From: Gibbula magus
Taxonomy: Eukaryota > Mollusca > Gastropoda > Trochida > Trochidae
Reading direction: 5' to 3'
NCBI GenBank assembly: GCA_936450465.1
Contig: OW388297.1
Location: 53,002,989 to 53,066,988, forward strand
Length of the DNA stretch: 64,000 nt
The translations under genes and the position numbers were made by a program. Of this stretch, positions 35,058 to 46,244 are shown piece after piece; positions within the stretch are counted from its first letter, which is position 1, and every line of letters starts with the position of its first letter. Under the pieces are notes generated by a model that saw nothing but the letters and a program-made list of their open reading frames with translations, did no database searches and was not told the DNA's origin.

Positions 35058-35362
35058 TGGTGCGACGTATATAACGCGACAGTGGTGTGGAACTCTTCAG
35101 TGTGAGAGGTAGATGTGTAGGCCTCATGCGAATTTGAGATTTCAGACAAGATGTTTGACCATTCTGTCATGGTACTATATTTAAAACACCTTAAATGCCC
35201 GCTCGAAGGGAAATGGACTCGCATGGCTTAACCAAACAATGAACATTCGCTTGAGAACGTATTGTTTTAAGAGTATTATTTAGCCATTTGGAACACTTAT
35301 TTACCTTTTCGTGAAATCATTTTATTTCAGTAAGAAAAATGTGCTACGGGGCCTTTAAAGTT
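35058..35362 (+). mobile_element. MITE-like repeat related to 58741-59125
   Basis: Colinear with the segment at 58741-59125: GTGTGAGAGGTAGATGTGTA, GCCCGCTCGAAGGGAAATGG, CACTTATTTACCTTTTCGTG and an end AAGAAAAATGTGCTACGGGG. The end resembles the TTAA MITE terminus (AAAAACGTGCTACTGCCCC), so this looks like a second subfamily. The left terminus was not identified. Confidence 0.6.
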
Positions 35363-35642
35363 TTCCGGACAGACGGACAGACATGTCTGTCTTATTCAGG
35401 ACTAATTATATAATATCTCCTTTACATATCTCTTTATCAGTTCATGAAAAATTCGTCTTTATGAGTTGCTATATTTATATACATGTATATTCTCTCATAA
35501 AGACATCATTATCAGTTTTAACGATGTCATAAGCCTATCTTAATTCGTACATTTTGCACCAAATTAGGAGATAAGTTTATCATATTAAGTAGAAAAGTAT
35601 GTGTACTTACAATAATTAAGCAAGACTACTTTTTCTTTCATT

Positions 35643-35935
35643 TGTGTTGTGGTTAGCGTGCTGACCTTACACGCCAGAGACCCGGGTTCGAATCCCATAT
35701 TGTGGCCTGGGTCACATACTGTGTTACGTCCATGGGCAAGGCATTCATCCTTATAGCACTCAGTCCACCCATGCAGCTGTTTAAATGGGTACCTGAACAC
35801 AGGGTACGGAACGGAGCGCTAGTAGCAGCATCGAAAGTACAATTCCGTCAGGGTAATAATATGTGTAGCGCTTAGAGCATGCCAAGCATGGATTCAGCGC
35901 AATATAAATATGCAATTATAATTATTAAACCGTCC
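35643..35935 (+). mobile_element. tRNA-headed SINE with a conserved core (Deu/Nin-DC-like)
   Basis: Head: GTGGTTAGCGTGCTGACCTT and GGGTTCGAATCCCA. Core: CCATGGGCAAGGCATTCATC, then CCACCCATGCAGCTG, then AAATGGGTACCTG. Tail: GTAGCGCTTAGAGC and AATATAAATATGCAATTATA. The core pattern (GGGCAAGGC ... CCACCCAGCTG ... AAATGGGTACC) is shared with the element at 53809-54325. The superfamily assignment is from memory of published core domains and needs alignment. Confidence 0.6.
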
Positions 35936-35939
35936 TGTC

Positions 35940-36518
35940 GAGATGTCTATATTTACGTTTGATTAAGTATTATAATTGTGTTCATAACGCCAGATGAGTC
36001 AATCTGTCAAGAACGTAAAACAAAGGTTTCTTAAATAATTTCGTTCGCATGGTATGTGTTATCAGGTTGATATAATACGATAATTTAATAAATACGATAA
36101 TTTACGAATCGAACGGGGATCTGTTTATTCATACTTTTACTTTGAATTCTAACGTATGTTGGCCGGTAGATCGTAGTTATTATCGTTTTGTGGAGTTAGC
36201 TATTCTTTCTCCTGGTAGTGTAATTTATCCACTCTATGGTCACCTTTGAACTGTTGCGATTTTCGTTGACCTCGTTTACTCGAAGTCGCCAATAGGTTTG
36301 CACGGGCTTTTGTATTACATCACGTTTCTCGGGATTCAGGCGGTTGCGTTCGAGCGCATTCAATCTGACGGGAACAATTCCTGGTTTCGGTTCCTAAACT
36401 ATTGGAGACTTTTCGTAAAATAGTAAACTATTGGAGACTTGTGTCACCAAAATACGATCACACAACTATCCTAATGTTTACGTAACTTTGTTTTAATTAT
36501 ATGTATTGTTCTTTAAAA
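35940..36518. other. Intronic AT-rich DNA of the MULE locus
   Basis: No further exon or repeat was recognised before the acceptor at 36518-36519. Confidence 0.3.
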
Positions 36519-36519
36519 G

Positions 36520-36781
36520 GTTGACACAGACGGATGAACGCCCGGGCAAGTGGACAGGGACTCCCAACTGTACGTCCATGTCCCCTATCTAAAAAAAAGT
36601 GGCAGATCGCGTCCGTCAACAAGTCAGACGTGTACAGGATAACCTTCTGTCCAGAGACAACAGACGTCGATATCGTCGGATACAACACCGACTTGAAGAT
36701 CTCTGGGAGAAGTACACAAACGGAGAAGTTAGCACCAGCAAATTTCTGCATAGTGCTGATGGGGTGTACGGTACACATTAA
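36520..36781 (+). pseudogene. MULE transposase C-terminal exon
   Basis: After the AAAAG acceptor, G+GT completes Gly. The next codon is TGA where Trp is expected, then HRRMNARASGQGLP. After indels at the A-run near 36595 the frame reads RVRQQVRRVQDN, then RYRRIQHRLEDLWEKY, then FLHSADGVYG and a stop at 36781. This parallels the 29337-29639 exon. AATAAA follows at 36807-36812, 26 bp past the stop, so the polyadenylation signal survives. Confidence 0.6.
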
Positions 36782-36814
36782 ACCCGTATGTCAGTGTGAA
36801 CATTTGAATAAATG

Positions 36815-37425
36815 TGGTCAGCATTTGGTGATTGGTTGTTTGATTGGTGATCATACATGTATGTGGTCATTGTCTGATGATAAATGCAGAAAATACGCGA
36901 ATGGCATTAATGAATGTTTACTGAGAAATAAACTCTTCGTGTATATTTGTGTGTTTTTTCTTTGCATCCATGGCTGTAACTGTAAATAAATTGTTCACAA
37001 TGAGCAATCTTAATATTTGCGAATATATAATATCTTACAAAAACAATATAGCATACAACATGTAGTCACCATTCGGTTAGATGAACGCATGCCACTATCA
37101 CGTGACAATTGACTGATAATTACCAAAAGTGGTAAATATATAACTGTGTCAATATTCAACAAAATATATAAACCAATATAAAATTATGTACAGTGAAACA
37201 GAACATAGATACATGCATTTTATATTTGAGGCGAACCGACCTGGTGTTAACTGGTCCTGGGACGAACCGGTTTTGGTACGAACTGACCCGGAACCAAATG
37301 AAGCAGGTGCACTACTATGGTTTATTAGATGGATTCCCTTATTTATATATTCCTCCATTAAAGCGATAAGGCATTGCATTGGTCAAAGTTCTTGCCTGTG
37401 CCTTGTCACAGATATTAGATAAAAT
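36815..37425. other. No gene; short GAACC-type repeat
   Basis: At 37212-37295 imperfect units GCGAACCGACCTGG, GACGAACCGGTTTTGG and ACGAACTGACCCGG occur, a small degenerate tandem. Nothing else was recognised. Confidence 0.35.
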
Positions 37426-37438
37426 GTCATGACATATA

Positions 37439-37738
37439 GGGGGCGGGATAGCGCAGTGGTTAGCGCGTTCGGCTTCGGATCAAGAGGTCCGGAGTTTGAA
37501 TCCCGCCAGGGGCACGGCAACTTTGTCTGCAGTAGAGAACTGTTCTACACGCAGTAAGGTTTTGGTGCAATGCTACACTGAATTTCAGCGTAGTACCACC
37601 CATGGTTCGCTAGTTCCAGCCGATGCTCGAAGGTTTCACCGTGGCGTTGCGGGCTTTCTCCCTGCCATAATACTATCAGCCGCGATATAAGTGAAATACT
37701 CTTGAAAGCGGCGTTAAACCCCAACTAACTCACTCACT
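37439..37738 (+). mobile_element. SINE family A, youngest full-length copy
   Basis: CATGACATATA (37428-37438) is repeated exactly at 37739-37749. Head: GGGCGGGATAGCGCAGTGGT (A box) and GGTCCGGAGTTTGAATCC (B box with one change). Then the body and tail GCGGCGTTAAACCCCAACTA with ACTCACTCACTCA. The complete head, tail and perfect 11-bp duplication make this the best reference copy in the window. Confidence 0.95.
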
Positions 37739-37749
37739 CATGACATATA

Positions 37750-39890
37750 CTGTATGCATAACATGGGAAAAGAAATTAGGTGTACAAACCAGGCATGTTT
37801 GGTGTTATCATGATGTCCGTGCAATGCTTATTTCATCTCATTTTACACAACGAATGAAATATACGTATTAACAATCATGGACAGAATCATGTCTACTACG
37901 ACAACTATAAATGTTTCATTTACAATCTAAGAATATCTGATATATGTTTCGCAGATTATTCAGCAAACATCGACCTTGAAAAAGTTTCGTAAAACTCTCT
38001 CCTGATTCGGTTAGTCTTCCCGTGAATTATTTATTGAATCTGTTAGATATCTAGGTATAACAAGAGAAAACAGATTATGTAAATTATACAACAGCAGTGC
38101 TACATAGAAAAAACATACATTTCCTTCTCATCTGTCATGTTTATAAATAAATCTTTACGAATTACGTACCTTAAATATAATACCTTACATATAACTCACA
38201 TGTAGAAGTGAAAGAATAAAACTGACTAAGTTCTTAAACACTATCATTACAGAATACTGTGGTGTATATATATTTCGCTATGACTTTACGGATGGTCATA
38301 GGAAAACGTATAAACGACTAATTACCCAGGATTTGTAAATGTAGCCTTTACTGAAATAAAGGTAGATCGATTGATAGATCACATGTTGAATTGGTTTAAA
38401 ATGATAGCAGCATGTGGCAATCATCTTATAATTTATCTCGTTAATAATACATATTGGTAATGCTATTTAAACCTTCAAAGACAGAATTGATATCATTTCA
38501 AATTTTGAATTATTTATATTGGTTTTGGTATTTTGCTCTAGCAAAGAACTCTCGCCTTTTAGAAAGTTGTTCTCATTAATGATTGAATGGCAGGAGGAGT
38601 TGCTTTCCTTTACACATCTTTTTATAAATTAAAATTTAAATTATGCAGATCATGTGTTACACAGTCGATATACCAGATTGCTATATGGAAGGGATATTCA
38701 ATAGTGCGTTTCAAAACCAATAGGTCAGATTAAATCTATTTATTTCAATTTTCGTTTTTTTACATTAGTTAATCAAAAGTGTTTTTCGCATGTACATGTA
38801 GTAATTTATGTTGTTTGAAAGCCATGCTTCATAAGAGTTGATGCAAAGGAATTCCTTCAGGAAATAACGTATTATTATCATGTATGCAAATCAACTTCCT
38901 CGTCTTAGTCTTAGTTGATGTGTATGGTCAAGTTATTCTGCTTATTCCTAATATGAAAAATATTTACTTGTGAAATATGAAATGCATGCAGATATTTTTA
39001 GATTATTAACTAGTTGATGCCTTATATTTTCTCATACTGATTGATTCAATCAAATAACATGCATAATGTCTCCCAATGCTATTTTCTTCGAATATCAGTC
39101 AGTATCTTTTGTTAAGTATTTGTCATGGTTTGGAAAAAGGAGAATCAATGATCTGATATCTGATATTCAACCGAGATGGAATGTGATCATTTAACGTTTT
39201 TTTCTGGGTTAAAGAAAAATGACAAAGTAATGTTATATGTCGACATATTTAGACTGAAAAATAAGTAAAAAATCGTGTTCATCTCCCCGAAATTAAAACA
39301 TTAGCAATTGTAGCTAAATGCATACGGAATCAACATGTGGGTAAGTATAAATATATAAACAAATCACCTAAGCATATATCAACGTCACCTGGGCTTCCTT
39401 CTCAAAGCAACCTTTACTAAGGTTAACCTTAACTACCATCCTTTAATACTGCACTAAGGTTAACTTAGTGACTTACAATCACCGTAGTGCGTTGTGAAAG
39501 GCGGCCTTGGTCAATAGTGAAATGAATCCTTGTCAGGTCAGTGGTGAGTTTGCAGTTGATTCCATTGGAAATGTTTGCTGAGCAGTTCAGTTAGTTGTTA
39601 AGACATATTCCAGTTGACGAAGAGGAGGACATTGGTAAGAAATCGTGTGAAGAAATATATGTACAAGAGCAACCCAACTGGTAGAAATGCGTGAAGTTGT
39701 TGAAAAGAAAATTATCTGTTTGTCAAAACATAAACCCAGAGACATTTTTAGAATTGCGATCACAATAGTAATCCACAGTATTGTTAAGGAATTAGTGATT
39801 TCTAGTTTGTTCGCACAATCGTGATTAACCAGTCTATAGAATTAAAAAAAAACATATTCTTATTTATACTACTTTAAAAAGCCGCACTGA
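37750..39890. other. Unique-looking AT-rich DNA
   Basis: No gene was recognised in about 2.1 kb. At 39405-39500 there is a short palindrome-rich patch (CTAAGGTTAACCTTAA, CACTAAGGTTAACTTAGTG). Confidence 0.35.
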
Positions 39891-39972
39891 GTAATAGTGA
39901 GTGAGTGAGTAGGTGAGTGAGTGAGTTATTGTTTAACGCCGCTTCGGCAGTATTGCAGCCATTAGCGGCGCT
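39891..39972 (-). mobile_element. SINE tail fragment (GAGTGAGT...TTTAACGCCGC type)
   Basis: A (GAGT)n-like stretch followed by TTATTGTTTAACGCCGCTTC and GGCAGTATTGCAGCCATTAG. This is the minus-strand tail of a SINE related to, but distinct from, family A. The flanks GCCGCACTGAGTAATAGT and GGCGCTGAGTAATAGTTA are similar, suggesting a short duplication. Confidence 0.55.
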
Positions 39973-40054
39973 GAGTAATAGTTACAAATATATGCATAAA
40001 TGTGCAAATATATCTCGTATAACTCTTGAAAATACATTTACTTAGAGGTTCTTT

Positions 40055-40973
40055 CAGGGGCGTAGCATCCATTATAAAAAAAAGCCCGGGCTTACACATG
40101 ATTTTTTTGGTAAATTTTTTGGTCTGTTATTTTATGTCAAATGACAGACGAGAGCCGAGAGGGTCAACACCAAGTTCTTGGCAGTTTGTCACTGTACATT
40201 AGGGTGTATGGGCAGGTCTTATGCGCCTTAACAGATTTCATGACCTTAACTTTCAATGAAATGCAGAAGACTGTTGCCGTTAACTTTTCCAAATTCATTG
40301 AATTGAAGAGCTAAAATGATTATTTATGTAATGTAGACCTGACGCAACACTAATCATGTAAAACTTTTTGTTAATTTGGTGACCAATTCTTTAAAAAAAA
40401 ATATACTACTTATATAATATATTTATGAAAAGAATTGAATTGGTTACCAAATTACACTTAAGCTGATTATTAATAGTTTGAAATATGGTTGCATTAAAAG
40501 TAAATGTGTGATCATCTCGAGTAAGAAACCTTCAAGTCTGTGCACCAGAGGCTATAATACACTTTGCTTATGTATTTATTGTAAAGTGGCAAACGTTTAA
40601 TAGGATCAGGCAAGCGGTGAATACACTACATAATACAATCTCCATAAAACGTTTTCAAATCGTGTTACTTTAATCAACCACACACAATTCACAACACAAA
40701 TGCTGACGTTATACAAAATCTAAGAAAATATTTCACTTTGTAGATATACTTTATAGTATACTTCATAAGAGATCAGTCAATAAAATTAAGTTTTGAAAAG
40801 TTAGCAAACTCCCTGGTAAACGCTAAAAATCGAGTATTTATGCATGGATTTAAAAAAATTTCTTGGGGGGGCATGCCCCCAAACCCCCCTAGAAATTTCG
40901 GGCGCTTCGCGCCCTCACATACTTCGTCAACAATTGCGGGCTTACACATTATTTTAACCTTGCTACGCGCCTG
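40055..40973. mobile_element. hAT-like non-autonomous element
   Basis: The ends are CAGGGGCGTAGCA and, complementary, TGCTACGCGCCTG. This terminal form, with a GC-rich inner block (GGGGGCATGCCCCCAAACCC, GGGCGCTTCGCGCCC at 40866-40914), is typical of animal hAT elements. CGGGCTTACACAT occurs near both ends in direct orientation. No clean 8-bp duplication was found and there is no transposase ORF. An inner hairpin lies at 40374-40452 (AATTTGGTGACCAATTCTTT and complement). Confidence 0.65.
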
Positions 40974-41024
40974 TCTTTGCTGCAGTTAAGGACGTGTCCT
41001 GAATGACAACACCACACGCACATG

Positions 41025-41325
41025 TACATTCACAGTTTATTGACTATAGGAAACGATACAAACTACTGCGCATGCGTTGAAGCAGGGTTCATGGGAAAAT
41101 GAGATTTCAAATAAGGAATGTGCATCGCTATTTTAGGATTTAAGATAAACACTACTATATGTTTAGTTACAGCTATCATCAACATACTATTGAAACGAAT
41201 ACGTCGGATTTAGAGAATTTTCTCATGGGAAAAGTGACTTATTCATGGATTATTAATTTCTTTGAGACATGTCACCTATACATCATTTTTGTGATCAATA
41301 TTATAATGTTATTCATTAAGTAGTT
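41025..41325 (+). repeat. Direct repeat A, left of the galectin gene
   Basis: It shares, in the same order and orientation, TACAAACTACTGCGCATGCG, TATGTTTAGTTACAGCT, GAGAATTTTCTCATGGG, AAAAGTGACTTATT and CCTATACATCATTTTTGTG with 46245-46545. Identity is roughly 70 percent by eye. There is no coding capacity. Confidence 0.65.
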
Positions 41326-41893
41326 CCGTATTAGTGGTTCCCAGTTACAGGTCCGAGGTCAGGACTTACTCGACTTTGTCTCGGGGCCAATACAACGGAC
41401 CGAGGACCTATAACCCGGCCGATACGAAAATACTTAATTAATGACAATTTTATTAATTAACCTCTTCATTCTATTTGCCCAAAACTAAACATCTCATTTA
41501 TATTGAAATGATGATTATAAACAAGATTGGTGAATAGATCATGGGTCAAAGTTGTGAAGCGACTGCTTCGGGCTTCCACTAGCGATTGCGCATGCTTGGA
41601 CTCATATTGGCTCAGTTTGTCTCGTATTGGCCCAGTTGTTGAATCAATTGTCTGGGCCGTAAATACCGTATATATACGTGCCATAACATTGATAGTTAAT
41701 TAATAAATATATATACAGAGACATTTATATGCATAGGAAACATGCTTGTACATTTGAAGGGTGTGTACTAATAGTTATTCTTTATTGAATGTGTCAAGTA
41801 CAATCTATGCCTTATTTCAAGGGGGAATGATACTCTCTAAATCTTCATCTGTCATAAAATGATCAAGTTAAGTTCATAGGTTGTGTGTGTAGA

Positions 41894-42013
41894 TTAATAG
41901 TGTGAAAAGGTCACCGACTTGATTCTTACACTCTGTACGATGAACACTCTGACGACATTATCGGGGGGATAACGGTGCTTGAAGGTGAAGAGTTTTCTGC
42001 CATCCACGTTGCA
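41894..42013 (-). CDS. Exon 5: galectin C-terminal strands and stop
   Basis: Residues 259-297. After CATTTCAG the frame reads CNVDGRKLFTFKHRYPPDNV, then VRVFIVQSVRIKSVTF and a stop, matching the galectin end (V.G..L..F.HR.P...V..L.V.G.V.I.SV). Only 120 nt long and easy to miss in ORF scans. Confidence 0.88.
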   Translation of the reverse strand, partial: CNVDGRKLFTFKHRYPPDNVVRVFIVQSVRIKSVTFSHY

Positions 42014-45000
42014 CTGAAATGAAAGTAATTTATATACCTTAGTTTTAGATAAATACTTTAAAAACCTAGAAATTCAGTTACAAGTAATTCATTTTATCAT
42101 GTGAATTTTATTGAGCCCTAGTTGTACATAAGCAACTATTAAACACATTTTATCTTATCTTAAAATATAATCCCTAGTTCGGTTTTTATGCAACGAGCAA
42201 TTGCAAGGTTCGAACCAAGCAAAGATCTGTGTAGTCAAGACACGACAGTTGTGTATTGTATTTAAGGCCACCGGCCCAAGGTACATTCAAAGTTACATCA
42301 AATGATTATGAATATTAATATATATATATATTAAATAATTGATTTATATAGCGCCTGTTTACAAAAACGATTTGCTCAACGGCGCTGTAGAAGAGGAAAT
42401 ATAAGAGTCTGTGAGAGATTGATTGAGTCTGAAAAGATGGGTTTTGAGGGCTTTCTTGAAAGAATCTTTAGTGCTTATTTCTCTAATAGAGATTGGAAGG
42501 CTGTTCCATAGTTGTGGAGCTGCAGCTGAGAAGGATATGTCACCCATTATCGTCCAAACATGGACAATTAAAGGTAAAATGGACTTCGTCTTCTACTGAA
42601 GAATTACATAAAGGACACATCTATCGTATTTATCTGTGTAGACCTTCTGGTTTAACCTTGCGAGGATGAGTGATACAAACCTTTTTATCAATATTACCTT
42701 GTACTGATCACTTTTAACATGCACAGTCATTGTGAACATTTTGTTCTTCTTGAAAGGAAACGATGCACTCAATCCTCTTTCTTCATGCTCCCACGATTCC
42801 AGACGTGAGTTTCTCACCACAGCTTTGTCGTTTAGTCTCACCGCAATGTGAAGGAGGGCGCGACTTGAGCTATCCTTCAGTATCACGTTGAAACTGAAAT
42901 AACAATCATCTCGATTCAGAAGGGTTGTCAAGCGATATGTAAATGGAGACATACAAGACCAGCTAAGGAAACCTTTTGCATGTCGATAATGTACAAATAA
43001 GTACAAACTATTCTTGATATTGATAGGTTAACAGGGATCAATTTAGGCAGGGATTTTGGGATAGTTACCCATTGATGTACCAATATATCCCATAATAAAT
43101 ACTGACAAGGGGAGATAATCCCATTGCAAAAATGTAAAATTCTTAAAATCATTATTATTATTTAGAAATATCCCATTACTTTATCTGAAAATCTCGTTGT
43201 GTAAGCAAAGGGGAGATTATTCTCCCTTTGACTCTCCAGGGTGATCCCTGGTTAAGATCATGAGAAACTGATCCCACTGTGTAATTTCTCATTTCAATCT
43301 TGTTAGGACATATCAGCAATACCAATACCTTACACTAGTTGTCCACTAACATTTGAAAACAATTCGTAAGACCAATGCTTGATTAACTATTTTCGAATCA
43401 CTACGGTAACTATGTCCTCTTTTAGAAGAACTCATGAGACTTTATGTTTTATAAAGAAAGTAAGGAAAGTTTGTAGTGACAATTCTCACCGCCCTCGAGT
43501 AGTAGGAGTTCCTTGAACGACGATGACAGAACCAACAGTGATTTTCCCTCCCACTGGGACTATTAGAGGTGTTTGCTGAAAATTGGCAGTGACAATAAGA
43601 CTAAGGGGTTTAACTGTGTAAAATCCTTTTTTATGTGACATGATAACTGTGAATAGTCAGCTGTGTATCCCACTCAACATGTATGTAAGGCATGCCTTAT
43701 CACAACTCGAAGATATTCATGAACACATTTTTCATAACATTTTATTTGGCTTAATTACGTGCCAACATACGATATATGTTGATTTCAGTTAAAGTAAGTT
43801 CAGTCAACTTGCATATTCATCCCCAATAGCCAATTATATCATAATTAATAGTTTTTAATAAATATTAAACATCATTATACATGTACAGAAACAGAAACTA
43901 CACGTCTCATTTACACGCACAGTAGTTATAACATATATTAAACACTATCAACCAAAAGTTATCTGTTTGTATGGTGACAATAAGTTTCCAAAATTACGTT
44001 TAACATCATCATTAACATCATTTTTAACGTTTGGCATATGTGACCCACAACAACACAATGGATGTACCCTTATATTGTCCTATGGTAGATTTCAAACAAA
44101 TTTAATAAATAGTTTGTCGACATTATACACCAACATCATAATTTATACATATTTTGACAGCTGACACTGAAGAAACGAGAGTTGATGAACCATGTAAAGT
44201 CCACCCGGTCGTGTTGGCTTTACCATGTCTTAACAATATTAATGTCATTCACTTTGAAACCTACAAAACGTTCAAATTAAAACCTATAACACACTGACTA
44301 CATTGTGTTTTACAAAAAAAGGAATTGGTTTATTTACCATTTCAGTTGCCACACAAAGTCCTTCAAGTCCTAACCATGTCCCGTCGTTGAAACAAGTGCC
44401 CTTCTGTGTGCTTGGTTTGTAGAACATATCGCAGACAAAGTCAATTACATTCCTCTTCATCTTACCTTCATCATTGAGAACTCTGCCGTTGGGAATCTTC
44501 GATGGGTTGTCACACATGGCTTAAATGAATTCAAATAATGAGCTTACATGCCAGAATATCAATTGAAAATTGCGTTTGTCAATCTAATGTTAATAGAACT
44601 TTGTCATCCCGACATCAACATGAATTCAAAACAAGACATACCTAGAAACCAAACAACTCACATGAAATCATAAAGTAAATTTGATAGTATAACGTATATA
44701 AGTTATATAGTAAATAACAAAACATTCCCAATCAAATGAGATGGCATAACCTAACGAAACACAAACAGATAGTATCATATCACCTAGCAAATTAAAAGCC
44801 ATCACTATTTTATAGGCATTACTTAGTTTTTGCAAACGATCGATAAATAAAAAGTTAGATAAAAGAAACAAACCATCAAGTTTCCTATAAAGAATCTCTC
44901 CTTCCTTCAAGATTGTTGCCTGGTTGATGAGCTTCTGGAAGTACAGCATGCATCCACTGTCTTCATCGTTGTACGAGAAAGACAAACACTGCCGATGTTG

Positions 45001-45183
45001 ATTGCACACAATTCCACAGTGTATAATTTTCACGTTAGTTTTTAGTTTAACTAATTCGGAACCCTGAACCATTTCTTCATTCAGTGTGTGTTGTCTATCT
45101 TGCTCAAAGAAAGAATTGAAACTTGAAGTGGACATCTTCAGGAACCAGAAGTAAAACAAAAGGAACAGTGGACTTGCATACAT
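41894..45183 (-). CDS. Secreted PAN/CCP/galectin multidomain lectin, five exons
   Basis: Join of 45183-44874, 44519-44338, 43575-43490, 42893-42698 and 42013-41894 gives 894 nt, 297 residues and a TAA stop. All four introns are GT..AG with phases 1, 0, 2, 0, and every junction keeps the frame. Domains: hydrophobic leader (residues 5-15), four-Cys PAN/Apple-like segment (Cys 56, 60, 66, 78), CCP/Sushi-like module (Cys 106, 133, 146, 159, Trp 152) and a complete galectin domain (about 165-297). Galectin sugar contacts are present as His208, Arg212, Val219, Asn221, Trp227, Glu230 and Arg232, while the usual Asn two after the His is Ala210. Galectins normally lack signal peptides, so this would be an extracellular beta-galactoside-type lectin, perhaps in immunity. 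Upstream TATAAAA (45317-45311) and downstream AATAAA (41786-41781) fit a transcript of modest length. Function is inferred. Confidence 0.85.
42246..42697 (-). mobile_element. Two LINE 3' fragments nested in galectin intron 4
   Basis: 42551-42690 on the minus strand encodes, with a frameshift, SLILARLNQKVY then CPLCNSSVEDEVHFTFNCP, the same zinc-knuckle block as the LINE at 5.9 kb. 42359-42547 encodes GDISFSAAAPQLWNSLPISI followed by DSFKKALKTHLFRL, the C-terminal tail of another CR1/L2-like LINE. 42266-42277 has GGCCACCGGCCC, as in the 5.7-kb LINE. The second LINE seems inserted into the 3' region of the first. The fragment begins within about 10 bp of the exon 4 donor. Confidence 0.65.
42698..42893 (-). 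CDS. Exon 4: galectin sugar-binding core
   Basis: Residues 193-258. RFNVILKD, then LLHIAVRLN (the H.NPR equivalent), VVRNS, W-x2-E-x-R and FPFKKNKMFTMTVHV follow the galectin signature in order and spacing. Acceptor TTATTTCAG, donor AAG|GTAATA, phase 0. Confidence 0.88.
43490..43575 (-). CDS. Exon 3: galectin domain, first strands
   Basis: Residues 165-192 plus two bases, starting after TTTTCAG. The sequence QTPLIVPVGGKITVGSVIVV, then QGTPTTRG, fits the galectin N-terminal strands (P....G..I.V.G). Donor GTGAGA, phase 2. Confidence 0.8.
44338..44519 (-). CDS. Exon 2: CCP/Sushi-like module
   Basis: Residues 104-164. Pattern C-x2-P...IPNGRV...V-x-F-x-C...Y...G-T-C-x2-D-G-T-W...C matches one CCP (Sushi) repeat with all four cysteines and the Trp. 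Acceptor TTTAAG|CC, donor ATG|GTAAAT. One symmetric-size exon for one module is typical of CCP genes. Confidence 0.8.
44874..45183 (-). CDS. Exon 1: signal peptide and PAN/Apple-like domain
   Basis: Residues 1-103 plus one base. The start is supported by the shared context GAGGCAGACATGT here and GAGGAAGACATGT at the paralogous exon (59694). The leader core is LFLLFYFWFL, followed by a Ser-rich stretch. The PAN-like core is VKIIHCGIVCNQHRQCLSFS, then GCMLYF, with four cysteines. The donor is G|GTTTGT in phase 1. Confidence 0.8.
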
Positions 45184-46244
45184 GTCTGCCTCATAAAAGT
45201 TTTCAAAGGTATATGTATCCCATTAGCTATCACGAAAATGTTAAATCAAATAATCATAAGATGGACAATTTATGGCTCAAATGCCACAACAATATCGATT
45301 AAATCAATCATTTTATACAATAGAAAGGATATTGGCTCATGTACAATTCATTTCTAGAAATATCTTTGACAAGTTTTATATGAATGTACATTTCAAGTTT
45401 TACCCTTTGAAAAAGAGATAAAATAACAAAAAATAGAAAAACAACAGATAAACAGAAAACCAAGCAAGTTTTAATGTTTCAGTAAGAATTGTACAATTAT
45501 CGGAGATATTTTCCTTTTAGAGAGTTTTTGTATACGGATCGAAGTTATGAAAACATCATGTTCGTTGTCAACCGATTGAACTTGAAATGTTTGACCGACC
45601 CTTGCATCATTCACCCATCTAACCCACTCCAATAACTTCTTAATTTGGACGATTAAATTGGACTATAATACTCTATTTCTTTTATTTGTTATAGTATACA
45701 CATACAGGTGAGAATTCAAAATAGATATACGATCTTCGTAAAATGTTATTTTCCTTGATCCTGAATTCCCCTTTAAATTCATGTTTCTTATAAAGTTTTA
45801 CCCTTGGTTTAAATGATTTTCATTATTTATAACTGGAACTGAAACTTGTATTTGTCGGGTGCTGCTAAGTAGGGCACTAATCATTTAGATATATAATTTT
45901 TTTAAATTAACTTGTGTAATCAATACTGTGTATGTAGTTTGTAAACTATGAATGAAAATAATGTCAACCTAACAGAACTTTAAAACAAATGTGAAATATT
46001 AATATTGGCACAACAATCAGACAATATTTGCATTAGAAATGTTGCATTTATGTATTAAAACGTTATCTTACAATAGATATATTCTTTCATAAGAAGAAAT
46101 AGGTGTATGTAGATGACAAAATAGAGTAGGTGAAACGTTACATAAAATTTAGCATTAATTAGCTTCACCCATAGAATTTTTTAGTAGTTTAAAAAGTCAT
46201 TGGTTTTTGCTGCATTTTATGCAAGTATTCTCAAAGACAATACA

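Larger units (their letters stand above)
30700..36781 (+). pseudogene. FLYWCH-MULE transposase-type gene, decayed, six exon-like segments
   Basis: Six segments in order and on one strand match a FLYWCH/MULE gene: 30700-31160 (FLYWCH half, split by a SINE), an undefined 31200-31310, 31420-31671, 31767-31829, 31948-32248 and 36520-36781. Introns keep GT..AG signals and their phases agree (for example G+GC at 31829/31948 and G+GT at 32248/36520). Such proteins combine a DNA-binding FLYWCH finger with an RNase H-fold transposase. It is dead: Trp codons are replaced by stops near 32204 and at 36522, there are frameshifts near 31540, 31780, 31975 and 36590, and a SINE sits in the first exon. It could be a transposon with introns or a domesticated gene that died. 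Confidence 0.7.

Noticed and set aside
37439..37515. tRNA gene-like sequence (and similar heads at 18883, 22190, 22541, 21440, 35643 and 53809)
   Set aside because: Each is the head of a longer dispersed SINE with the same body, and the cloverleaf stems carry mismatches.
41330..41690. Possible MITE around GGTCCGAGG...CCGAGGACC and CGTATTGGCCCAG strings
   Set aside because: Inverted similarity is weak and no terminal repeats or target duplication could be defined.
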